Origin: an uncultured Collinsella sp.
GTDB taxonomy: Bacteria; Actinomycetota; Coriobacteriia; Coriobacteriales; Coriobacteriaceae
Reading direction: 5' to 3'
Assembly (NCBI GenBank): GCA_958427895.1
Contig: CAUADW010000052.1
Span: 1 to 10,941 of the forward strand
DNA length: 10,941 nucleotides
Positions within the stretch are counted from its first letter, which is position 1, and each line of letters begins with the position of its first letter. Both the position numbers and the translations under genes were made by a program. Under the pieces are notes generated by a model. That model did no database searches and was not told where the DNA came from. It saw only the letters and a program-made list of their open reading frames with translations. Shown here in pieces: positions 1-5,741 of this stretch.

Positions 1-1256
1 CGCAGCAGGTTGACGAGCTGGCCCAGCAGAACCTCAAACTTGCCGGGATAGCCAAGAGCGTCGCAGACGCAGCGGACGCGCTCGATGTAGCCGTGGTGGT
101 CGGCGCCCCAGATGTCGATGACGTGGTCGACGCGCTGGAACTTATCCCAGTGATAGGCAACGTCGGAGGCGAAGTAGGTGTACTCGCCGTCGGACTTGAT
201 CAGGACGCGGTCCTTGTCATCGCCCAGGTCGGTGGAGCGGAACCACAGGGCGCCGTCCTTGGTGTAGAGGTAGCCCATCTTGTCGAGCTTCTCAAAAGCG
301 CGGTCGACGGCAGAGGTGCCGGCGGTCTCGCCCTCGGTGTCCTTCACGTACAGCGAACGCTCGGAGTACCAACGATCGAAGTCGCAATTGACGGCGTGGC
401 AGAGGTCGCGCATGTTGTCGACCATCTTTACGTAGCCGCGCTCGCGGAAGCTCTCCATACGCTCCTGCGGATCGGCCTCGACCCACTTATCGCCATCGGT
501 GCGCCAGAACTCGGCGGCCTCGTCGATGATGTAGTCGCCGCCGTAGGAGTCCTTGCCCAGGGTCTCGGCAAAGTTGTCCTGATACGGATGGGCCTCGGGA
601 TGCTCGTCGTTCTCGTCGGCAACAAAGGCGTCGCGGTCGGCGATCAGCAGCTTGTGAGCCTCGTCGATATCCACGCCCTGCTTGGCGATGATGTCGGCAA
701 GCTGCATATAGCGCGTGCTGATGGAGTTGCCGAAGGTGTTCATCTGAGAGCCGTGGTCGTTGATGTAGAACTCACGCTGGATGTCGTAACCGGCGTGATC
801 CATAACGCGGCAGAGCGAGTCGCCCAGCGCGGCCCAGCGGCCGTGGCCGATGTGCATGGGGCCGACGGGGTTGGCGGAAACGAACTCGACCTGGGTCTTC
901 AGGCCACCACCGACGTTGGACTTAGCGAAGTCCATACCCTTCTCGCGAGCCTCGCCAAAGATGGCATTCTTGACGGCAACGGAGAGGTAGAAGTTGATGA
1001 AGCCGGGGCCTGCGATCTCGACCTTCTCGATCGCGGGGTCCTCGGGCATATGGGCAACGATGGCCTCGGCGATCTTGCGCGGGGCGCAGTGGGCCAGCTT
1101 GGCGGACTTCAGGGCCATGGTAGAGGTCCACTCGCCATGAGAAGTGTCAGCCGGTCGCTCGATAGCGCAATCGTCAAGTTCAAATGCGGAAAGGTCGCCG
1201 GCCTCCTGGGCCGCAGCAAGCGCAGCGCGTACCAGCTCTTCAATCTTCTCGGGCAT
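1..1256 (-). CDS. argS: Arginyl-tRNA synthetase, N-terminal part (3' end outside window)
   Basis: Class I aminoacyl-tRNA synthetase that charges tRNA-Arg with arginine in the cytoplasm, using ATP. The reading frame runs from an ATG at 1256 down to the window edge, giving about 418 residues. Residues 1-110 match the N-terminal additional domain of the family. The stretch EFVSANPVGPMHIGHGR at 124-140 carries the HIGH signature (HIGH at 135-138), and an aspartate- and histidine-rich segment near the window edge (IWGADHHGYIERV) is also typical of ArgRS. The KMSKS-type loop and the DALR anticodon-binding domain would lie beyond the window. The start is supported by AAGGAGG at 1261-1267, four bases upstream. 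The gene is divergent from carD and shares a 342-bp control region with it. A 393-codon open frame on the plus strand over the same bases is a GC-rich shadow. Confidence 0.96.
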   Translation of the reverse strand, partial: MPEKIEELVRAALAAAQEAGDLSAFELDDCAIERPADTSHGEWTSTMALKSAKLAHCAPRKIAEAIVAHMPEDPAIEKVEIAGPGFINFYLSVAVKNAIFGEAREKGMDFAKSNVGGGLKTQVEFVSANPVGPMHIGHGRWAALGDSLCRVMDHAGYDIQREFYINDHGSQMNTFGNSISTRYMQLADIIAKQGVDIDEAHKLLIADRDAFVADENDEHPEAHPYQDNFAETLGKDSYGGDYIIDEAAEFWRTDGDKWVEADPQERMESFRERGYVKMVDNMRDLCHAVNCDFDRWYSERSLYVKDTEGETAGTSAVDRAFEKLDKMGYLYTKDGALWFRSTDLGDDKDRVLIKSDGEYTYFASDVAYHWDKFQRVDHVIDIWGADHHGYIERVRCVCDALGYPGKFEVLLGQLVNLL

Positions 1257-1428
1257 AGATCCTCCTTGTGTTAAAGCCCCCGAGCTCTTGGTCACTCGTA
1301 GGGCAAAAGCCAGAGTTTGTAGCACTCTATCACAAGCGACGGGCACTGTCGCAGGGTAAAGCTAATAGATATTGCATATGCACAAAAATGACTACAGCTT
1401 GTATGGAGTCACTCAAAGATGCCGGTCT

Positions 1429-1447
1429 GCCTGCAGATTATGCAGGC
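1429..1447. repeat. 7-bp hairpin in argS-carD gap
   Basis: GCCTGCA at 1429-1435 is the exact inverse complement of TGCAGGC at 1441-1447, with a 5-nt loop. No T-run follows on either strand, so it is not an ordinary terminator. It could be an operator or a leader structure. The symmetry is certain and the role is unknown. Confidence 0.5.
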
Positions 1448-1540
1448 GTTGAAAATGCATAAAGGTGTGAATGAGCTGCGTCTGTTATCGAATACTCTTA
1501 CCTATCAGAGTTGTGTGCTTTTCCTGCATAAAGTAAGGGT

Positions 1541-1569
1541 TTGCGCACGTCAGCGTGTTATTCTAGACA
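1541..1569 (+). promoter_or_regulatory. Probable carD promoter
   Basis: TTGCGC at 1541-1546 and TAGACA at 1564-1569 are separated by 17 bp and lie 30 bp upstream of the carD start. The -35 is reasonable and the -10 matches the sigma-70 consensus at only three of six positions. The same pair style (TTGCGC, then TAGAAT) appears upstream of the S33 peptidase gene, although with 19-bp spacing. Confidence 0.4.
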
Positions 1570-1584
1570 TACGTAAATTCGTAT
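1569..1584. promoter_or_regulatory. Possible operator over carD transcription start
   Basis: ATACG at 1569-1573 and CGTAT at 1580-1584 form a 16-bp interrupted palindrome with an AT-only centre. It lies directly downstream of the proposed -10 and just before the ribosome site GGAGG at 1590-1594, where a repressor would block initiation. The arms are only 5 bp, so chance is possible. Confidence 0.3.
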
Positions 1585-1598
1585 AAGTTGGAGGTAGC

Positions 1599-2084
1599 AT
1601 GTTCTCAATCGGTCAACACGTCATTCATCCGGGCCAGGGAGTCTGCACCGTCGTCGGTTTTAGGGACGACACACCGCAGCCCATGCTGCTGCTCGAGACC
1701 AAGCAGGGACATGCGCAGACGATTCTCATGTACCCCGTGGCGCAGGCCGACCGTTTGCACGCCGCCATCTCGCAGCAAGATGCCGAGCACCTGCTGAGCC
1801 ACTATGACGAGCTGGAGTGCGACACCTTTACCGAGCGCAACAGCTCGCTTGAGGAGACACACTTTAAGCAGCAGCTCAAGCTGGGCGCGCCCGAAACGGT
1901 CCGCGTGGCAAAGACCATGATGCACCGCATTCGCCAAGCCGAGGAAGCTGATAAAAAACCCAGCTCCTACTACATGCGCGTACTCAAGGAGGCCAAGCGC
2001 CGCTCCATCGAGGAGTTCGCCGTGGCCTTGGGCGTCACCGAGGAGGACGCCGAAGCTCGCCTAGCCCAAGCCGCCCTCAACTAA
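1599..2084 (+). CDS. carD: CarD/CdnL-family RNA polymerase-binding regulator
   Basis: CarD-family proteins bind the RNA polymerase beta subunit through an N-terminal Tudor-like domain and stabilise open promoter complexes with a helical C-terminal domain. This 161-residue protein has the family start (MFSIGQHVIHPGQGVCTVVG, residues 1-20), a beta-rich RNAP-interaction part to about residue 55, and a charged helical part from about 60 to 161, close to the usual length. The start is fixed by TTGGAGG at 1588-1594, four bases upstream. Unusually, the whole protein contains no tryptophan, whereas well-studied CarD/CdnL proteins use a conserved Trp in the C-terminal domain to wedge the edge of the transcription bubble. 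The gene's natural terminator has been displaced by the insertion sequence that starts 17 bases after the stop codon. Family membership is confident; the precise subgroup is not. Confidence 0.88.
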   Translation: MFSIGQHVIHPGQGVCTVVGFRDDTPQPMLLLETKQGHAQTILMYPVAQADRLHAAISQQDAEHLLSHYDELECDTFTERNSSLEETHFKQQLKLGAPETVRVAKTMMHRIRQAEEADKKPSSYYMRVLKEAKRRSIEEFAVALGVTEEDAEARLAQAALN

Positions 2085-2093
2085 CCCATCCGC

Positions 2094-2101
2094 GCCAAAA
2101 A
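2094..2101. repeat. Target-site duplication, left copy
   Basis: GCCAAAAA at 2094-2101 is repeated exactly at 3574-3581, flanking the insertion sequence. Eight bp is within the range known for IS256-family elements. A preceding C (2093 and 3573) also matches, so the duplication could be read as 9 bp. Confidence 0.85.
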
Positions 2102-2127
2102 GGTAGTGTCGAAAAAGTTGGTGTAAG
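2102..2127 (+). repeat. IS left terminal inverted repeat
   Basis: The sequence begins GGTAGTGTCG and ends GTTGGTGTAAG. Read inward it matches the other end (3573 to 3548) at 21 of 26 positions, including an unbroken 11-bp inner block. It is followed by a 10-bp palindrome AAGGGCCCTT at 2125-2134. Confidence 0.88.
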
Positions 2128-2172
2128 GGCCCTTGCGGCCCCTGTGTCCGATATCCGGAATCAGTTGATATC

Positions 2173-3453
2173 CTAGGCCGCCTCCACGCTGTCGGCAAGT
2201 TCCAGGCTGGATTCGATCATCTTCCTGGCCGCCTTCTCCAGCTCCGCCCAATCGTGCTCGCCCGCGGCACCCATTCTGAACGCGGCGTCATGCATCTCGG
2301 CCATCTTCCTCTCCGAGAAGTAGCGCGAGCCGGACCATGTCTCGGCCTGGTCGCACATGACGGCGCCCACGAGCCTGAGCAGCGAACTCTCCGACGGGAA
2401 GACCTGCACCACGCGCGAGCGGCGCTTGATTTCCCTGTTGGCGCGCTCCTGCACGTTGTTGGTGCGCAGGCGCTTCCAGTGCGACGGCGGGAAGTCCAGG
2501 TACGCGAGCGCGTCGGGCTCCGCCTCCTCGAGCACCCTCGCCGCCCTCGGGCAGCACCCCTCCAGCATCTCGCACGCCGCGTGGTACATGGCCACGGCGG
2601 TGGCGGCGTCCCTGGCGCGGAAGACCGAGGAGACGATGCGCCCCACGCGGCGCCTCAGCTGCCAGGAGCCGGCCTCGCGCATGCAGTCGCGCATCAGGTG
2701 CACCGCGCAGCGCTGCCAGGCCGCCCCCTGGAAGACCTCGCCTACGGCCCTGACCAGGCCCCCGTGGGCATCGGATACGACGAGCTCGGTGCCGGTCGCG
2801 CCGCGGTCGCGCAGCTTCCGCAGGAAACCGAGCCACGATTCGTAGGACTCCGTATCCACCACGGACACCCCCAGCACCCGCCTCCAGCCGGACTCGTCGC
2901 AGCCTATCGCCGTGACCACCGCGGTCGAAGCCACGCGGCCCCCGCGGCGGCACTTGACGTAGGTCGCGTCGAGCCAGATGTAGGGTATCGCGCGCGCATC
3001 GAGCGGCCCCTCCGCGAGGTCGGCTATCTCGGCGTCGAGGGTCGCGGCGATCGCGCTCACTCGGTCCCTGCCGAGCCTCTCGATGCCCATCTTCTCGGCT
3101 ATCCTCTGCACCTTCCTGGTGCTGGTGCCGGTGGCGTACATCTCGGCCACCGCCGCGACGAGCGCGCGGTCGACGCGCTGGTAGCGCTCGAGGACGTCCT
3201 CGGGGAAGAAGCTGCCCGTCCTGAGCTTGGGGATTCTCAGGTTGAGCGTGCCCACGCACGTCTCGAGCGTGCGGTTGCGGTAGCCGTTCCTGCTGTTGGC
3301 CCCATCGCCGCAGAGCTGGTCGGCCTCCTCGTCCATGATGGCGTTGACCACCTGCTCGGCGAGCAGCCTGAGCAGCGACTGGATGTCGACCATCCCGTCG
3401 GTCGACCTCGGGATGGCGGCCTTATCCGGCATCGCGTCTGCTAATATCTCCAT
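2173..3453 (-). CDS. IS256-family (Mutator-type) DDE transposase
   Basis: A 426-residue transposase that cuts and joins the element's ends. The catalytic triad is visible: D162 in WLDATYVK, D228 in VVSDAHGGL, and E336 in NNVQERANREIKRR, the family's signature helix. The CxxH feature (C249, H252) between the second D and E is also present. Residues 45-90 hold the N-terminal part with RNGYRNRTLET and RIPKLRTGSFFP, typical of the family. The length is full and there is no frameshift, so it is likely functional. The ATG at 3453 follows a purine-rich ribosome site (AAAGGACAGGG, 3460-3470). That site pairs with an upstream arm at 3506-3514, which may limit translation. The frame is convergent with carD. 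The 396-codon plus-strand frame over the same bases is a shadow. Confidence 0.95.
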   Translation of the reverse strand: MEILADAMPDKAAIPRSTDGMVDIQSLLRLLAEQVVNAIMDEEADQLCGDGANSRNGYRNRTLETCVGTLNLRIPKLRTGSFFPEDVLERYQRVDRALVAAVAEMYATGTSTRKVQRIAEKMGIERLGRDRVSAIAATLDAEIADLAEGPLDARAIPYIWLDATYVKCRRGGRVASTAVVTAIGCDESGWRRVLGVSVVDTESYESWLGFLRKLRDRGATGTELVVSDAHGGLVRAVGEVFQGAAWQRCAVHLMRDCMREAGSWQLRRRVGRIVSSVFRARDAATAVAMYHAACEMLEGCCPRAARVLEEAEPDALAYLDFPPSHWKRLRTNNVQERANREIKRRSRVVQVFPSESSLLRLVGAVMCDQAETWSGSRYFSERKMAEMHDAAFRMGAAGEHDWAELEKAARKMIESSLELADSVEAA

Positions 3454-3459
3454 AGCGGT

Positions 3460-3514
3460 CCCTGTCCTTTCCCAGAACCTGTGTTATGTAGCAATTCCAG
3501 ATTCTAGGACAGGG
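3460..3514 (-). promoter_or_regulatory. Stem covering the transposase ribosome site
   Basis: On the minus strand CCCTGTCCT (3514-3506) can pair perfectly with AGGACAGGG (3468-3460), with a 37-nt loop. The second arm overlaps the transposase Shine-Dalgarno region just upstream of the ATG at 3453. In IS10 and IS50, transcripts entering from outside form such stems and silence the transposase. A -10-like TAGAAT at 3506-3501 would start the native transcript inside the loop and so omit the first arm. The stem is seen directly; the function is inferred. Confidence 0.5.
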
Positions 3515-3547
3515 GCCGCTTGCGTTTGGCGGTCAGCCGTCGGCGCG

Positions 3548-3573
3548 CTTACACCAACATTTCCGACGCGATC
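3548..3573 (-). repeat. IS right terminal inverted repeat
   Basis: Read inward from 3573 it begins GATCGCGTCG and ends GTTGGTGTAAG, matching the left end at 21 of 26 positions. The exact outer boundary is ambiguous by one base because C3573 could belong to a 9-bp target duplication. Confidence 0.86.
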
Positions 3574-3581
3574 GCCAAAAA
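3574..3581. repeat. Target-site duplication, right copy
   Basis: GCCAAAAA, identical to 2094-2101. Its A-run overlaps the first arm of the terminator hairpin at 3578-3618, which shows that the element landed at the edge of the terminator downstream of carD. Confidence 0.85.
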
Positions 3582-3618
3582 CCACCACAAAGGGGACAGG
3601 CACCTTTGTGGTGGTTTT
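3578..3618 (+). terminator. Strong hairpin terminator, displaced from carD
   Basis: AAAACCACCACAAAGG (3578-3593) pairs perfectly with the arm 3603-3618 across a 9-nt loop (GGACAGGCA). The flanking A and T tracts let it work in both directions. It is identical over 41 bases to the hairpin at 4288-4328. With the insertion sequence and one target copy removed, it begins about 14 bases after the carD stop codon, so it was carD's terminator. It now lies between the element and the HD gene. Confidence 0.85.
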
Positions 3619-3672
3619 CTTGTTCTAGTAGTATTCATTCTTATCGATACCCACGAGCACAAGGAGTCTCTT

Positions 3673-4272
3673 ATGGCAGAGCCGCTTACCGCCGGAATCA
3701 CCCGCGACCGCGCGTTCGAACTGCTCAATGAGCACAACAAGGACCCGTTCCATATCACCCATGGCGAGACGGTCGAGGGCACTATGCGCTACTTTGCGCG
3801 CGAGTTCGACCCCGAGAACGAGGAGTTTTGGGGCATCGTCGGTCTGCTGCACGACCTGGATTGGGAGGAGCATGAGGACGACCCCATTAACCACACCATC
3901 TATGCTGCCGAGATTCTTGAGGGCGAAGGTGCGTCTCCCGAGCTCATTCGCGCCATCCAGACGCACACGTCGGACTTCAACACCTCACTACCCAAGCCCG
4001 AGCTGCAGATGGAAAAGATCCTGTTTGCCTGCGATGAGCTCACCGGCCTGATCGGCGCTGCCGTCATCATGCGCCCGAGCAAGAGCGTTATGGACTTTAC
4101 GACCAAGTCGCTCAAGAAGAAGTTCAAGGACAAACGCTTTGCCGCCGGCTGCTCGCGCGACGTGATTTCGCAGGGCGCCGAGATGTTGGGCTGGGAGCTC
4201 CCCGAGCTCTTTGACCGCACCATCGCGGCCATGCAGTCCTTCGCCCCCGACCGAGATACCTTCCAGGCCTAA
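3673..4272 (+). CDS. HD-superfamily hydrolase, COG2316-like
   Basis: A 199-residue soluble protein of the HD metal-dependent phosphohydrolase superfamily, resembling the predicted hydrolases of COG2316, whose substrate is not established. The metal-binding H...HD...D set is visible: H30 (in HITHGETVEGTMR), H60-D61 (GLLHDLDWEEHEDD) and D121 (ACDELTGL). H74 and H98 are further candidates. The segment RPSKSV..KSLKKKFKDKRFAAG (about 134-158) is characteristic of the subgroup as I recall it. The start at 3673 is chosen over longer frames because AAGGAG at 3661-3666 lies six bases upstream and the upstream part reads through a terminator. The hairpins at 3578-3618 and 4288-4328 bracket the gene, so it is probably monocistronic, with a promoter in the 54-bp gap (a weak TTGTTC at 3620-3625 is the only candidate I see). 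Confidence 0.85.
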   Translation: MAEPLTAGITRDRAFELLNEHNKDPFHITHGETVEGTMRYFAREFDPENEEFWGIVGLLHDLDWEEHEDDPINHTIYAAEILEGEGASPELIRAIQTHTSDFNTSLPKPELQMEKILFACDELTGLIGAAVIMRPSKSVMDFTTKSLKKKFKDKRFAAGCSRDVISQGAEMLGWELPELFDRTIAAMQSFAPDRDTFQA

Positions 4273-4287
4273 CCGTCAACGCCACCT

Positions 4288-4328
4288 AAAACCACCACAA
4301 AGGGGACAGGCACCTTTGTGGTGGTTTT
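4288..4328. terminator. Bidirectional terminator between HD gene and proA
   Basis: Arms 4288-4303 and 4313-4328 are 16-bp perfect complements with the loop GGACAGGCA. The plus strand ends in five Ts and the minus strand in four. It serves the convergent HD gene (stop 4272) and proA (stop 4343). It is an exact copy of the 41-bp hairpin at 3578-3618. Confidence 0.9.
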
Positions 4329-4342
4329 TGTTTGCGCGGGCG

Positions 4343-5629
4343 TTAGGGACGGACCTGGCCGGTGCCGCGGAGCTTGTATTTGTAGGTGGTGAGGGCCTCG
4401 GCGGCAAAGGGGCCACGGGCGTGGAGTTTTTGGGTCGAGATGCCGATCTCGGCACCCAGGCCAAACTCGCCGCCGTCAGTGAAGCGAGTGCTGGCGTTGG
4501 AGTACACGGCCGAGGCATCGACAGCATCGAGGAAGCGCTCGCAAGCATCCGTATCCTCGGCAACGATGGCCTCGGAGTGCATCGTGCCGTAGCGGTTGAT
4601 GTGTGCGATGGCCTCGTCCTCGTTTGCCACGACCTTCACGCTCATCTCGAGCGCCAGGTACTCGCGACCCCAGTCCTCCTCAGTCGCGGCGACGTAGCCA
4701 TCGCCCTCCACAAGCCCGGCATCGGCGCATGCGGCGCAGGTTGCCTCGTCGCCGTGAATCAGCACGCCGTGGTCATGCAGCACGGTCACGACCGCGGGCA
4801 AAAACGCATCGGCCACAGCACGGTCGACCAGCAGCGACTCGGCGGCATTGCACACGCCTACGCGCTGGGTCTTGGCATTAACGATAATGTTGAGCGCCTT
4901 ATCAAAGTCGGCGGATTTATGCACGTAGATGTGGCAGTTGCCCGTGCCCGTCTCGATCACCGGCACAAGCGACTCGCGCACGCAGCGCTGGATCAGGCCC
5001 GCACCACCGCGCGGAATGAGTACGTCGACAATACCGCGGAGCTTCATGAGCTCGCCGGTGGCCTCGCGGTCGGTGGACTCGATCATCGACACGGCCTCGC
5101 GCGGGAAGCCCTTGGCCTCGAGCGCATCGGCCAGCAGCTCGGCGATCATGGCACACGAGTGATAGGCCAGCGAGCCGCCGCGTAGAATGCAGGCGTTGCC
5201 GGTACGGATGCAGATGCCTGCGGCGTCGGCCGTCACGTTGGGGCGCGCCTCGTAGACCATGGCGACCAGGCCCAACGGCACGCTCACGCGGGTCAGGTCC
5301 ACACCGCTCGCAAGCACGCGGTGGTCGAGCACGCGGCCGACGGGATCGGGCAGCTCGGCGAGCTTCTCCAAACCGGCGGCCATGCCCTCGACGCGCTCAG
5401 GCGTCAGCAGCAGACGGTCGAGCAGACCGGCCGAAGTGCCCGCATCGCGCGCGGCGGACATATCGAGCTCGTTGGCGGCGACGATGGAGTCGACACCGTT
5501 GCGCAGTGCTGCGGCCATGGCGCGCACGGCCTCCTGGCGCTGCTCATCGCTCGCCGTGGCAAGCGAGGCCGACGCTGCCTTGGCGGCAACGGCAAGATCG
5601 TGGACATACGTGGCTATATCGACCGACAT
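4343..5629 (-). CDS. proA: Glutamate-5-semialdehyde dehydrogenase (gamma-glutamyl phosphate reductase)
   Basis: Second enzyme of proline synthesis: it reduces gamma-glutamyl phosphate with NADPH to glutamate-5-semialdehyde, which cyclises spontaneously for ProC. The 428-residue length is normal for the family. Visible landmarks are VYEARPNVT (125-133), typical of ProA, the cofactor-side segment LIPRGGAGLI (204-213), the catalytic cysteine C260 in QRVGVCNAAESLLV, and the C-terminal FGLGAEIGISTQKLHARGP region. The start at 5629 has AAAGGG at 5636-5641, six bases upstream. The gene is on the same strand as proB but is separated from it by 1.8 kb holding an opposite-strand peptidase gene, so the usual proBA operon is broken. 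Its promoter must lie in the 112-bp gap shared with that peptidase. Confidence 0.97.
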   Translation of the reverse strand: MSVDIATYVHDLAVAAKAASASLATASDEQRQEAVRAMAAALRNGVDSIVAANELDMSAARDAGTSAGLLDRLLLTPERVEGMAAGLEKLAELPDPVGRVLDHRVLASGVDLTRVSVPLGLVAMVYEARPNVTADAAGICIRTGNACILRGGSLAYHSCAMIAELLADALEAKGFPREAVSMIESTDREATGELMKLRGIVDVLIPRGGAGLIQRCVRESLVPVIETGTGNCHIYVHKSADFDKALNIIVNAKTQRVGVCNAAESLLVDRAVADAFLPAVVTVLHDHGVLIHGDEATCAACADAGLVEGDGYVAATEEDWGREYLALEMSVKVVANEDEAIAHINRYGTMHSEAIVAEDTDACERFLDAVDASAVYSNASTRFTDGGEFGLGAEIGISTQKLHARGPFAAEALTTYKYKLRGTGQVRP

Positions 5630-5672
5630 GGGCGGCCCTTTCTCCTAGAAGTTTGCAACCATGGTAGCCGAT

Positions 5673-5703
5673 TTGCGCATGGCCTCGCCCGCGGCGGTAG
5701 AAT
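5673..5703 (+). promoter_or_regulatory. Possible promoter of the S33 peptidase gene
   Basis: TTGCGC at 5673-5678 and TAGAAT at 5698-5703 lie 39 bases upstream of the start. The -10 is good (five of six), but the 19-bp spacing is longer than ideal. Confidence 0.3.
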
Positions 5704-5741
5704 TGGTCAACCCGAAACACCGCAACGAACGGAAGACTCAC

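Larger units (their letters stand above)
1257..1598. promoter_or_regulatory. Divergent argS-carD control region
   Basis: This AT-richer 342-bp gap separates the two divergent starts. It holds the argS ribosome site at 1261-1267, a possible extended -10 for argS on the minus strand (TGCTACAAA at 1316-1324) inside the inverted repeat AGAGT-N7-ACTCT at 1312-1328, a 10-bp palindrome TGCATATGCA at 1373-1382, a hairpin at 1429-1447, and a probable carD promoter from 1541. The hexamer TGCATA occurs five times on either strand between 1373 and 1530. I find no convincing protein gene here. The argS promoter assignment is weak because no good -35 is visible. Confidence 0.5.
2102..3573 (-). mobile_element. 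IS256-family insertion sequence, complete, 1472 bp
   Basis: One transposase gene fills the element. The ends are imperfect 26-bp inverted repeats (21 of 26 identical), both ending in GTTGGTGTAAG. Subterminal inverted copies of GCGGCCCCTGT lie at 2135-2145 and 3509-3519. An exact 8-bp direct repeat flanks the element. Length, end design and duplication size fit the IS256 (Mutator-like) group. Because the target repeats are perfect and the gene is open, the insertion looks fairly recent and the element may be active. It sits between carD and that gene's terminator, with the transposase pointing toward carD. Confidence 0.93.

Noticed and set aside
93..1274. 393-codon plus-strand frame antisense to argS
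   Set aside because: It is low-complexity Val/Gly/Leu-rich and has no family motif. The minus strand encodes a clear ArgRS with HIGH motif and ribosome site, so this is a codon-bias shadow.
1312..1328. Possible CIRCE (HrcA) half-site GAGTGCTA upstream of argS
   Set aside because: Only one half-site is present. The second TTAGCACTC arm at 9-bp spacing is missing, so heat-shock control is not supported.
1378..1452. 24-codon open frame (begins MHKNDYSLYG, Cys/Arg-rich end) in the argS-carD gap
   Set aside because: No ribosome site is visible upstream and the frame overlaps the hairpin at 1429-1447. The high Cys and Arg content follows from the local base pattern.
2254..3444. 396-codon plus-strand frame antisense to the transposase
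   Set aside because: It is His/Arg/Pro-rich translation of GC-rich antisense DNA. The transposase on the other strand has all catalytic motifs.
3520..3672. N-terminal extension of the HD protein from 3520
   Set aside because: It would read through the insertion-sequence end and a terminator hairpin. AAGGAG at 3661-3666 marks the start at 3673.
3578..4328. Two spaced identical palindromes considered as a CRISPR-like array
   Set aside because: There are only two copies, 710 bp apart with a gene between, each placed as a terminator. No regular spacing and no cas genes.
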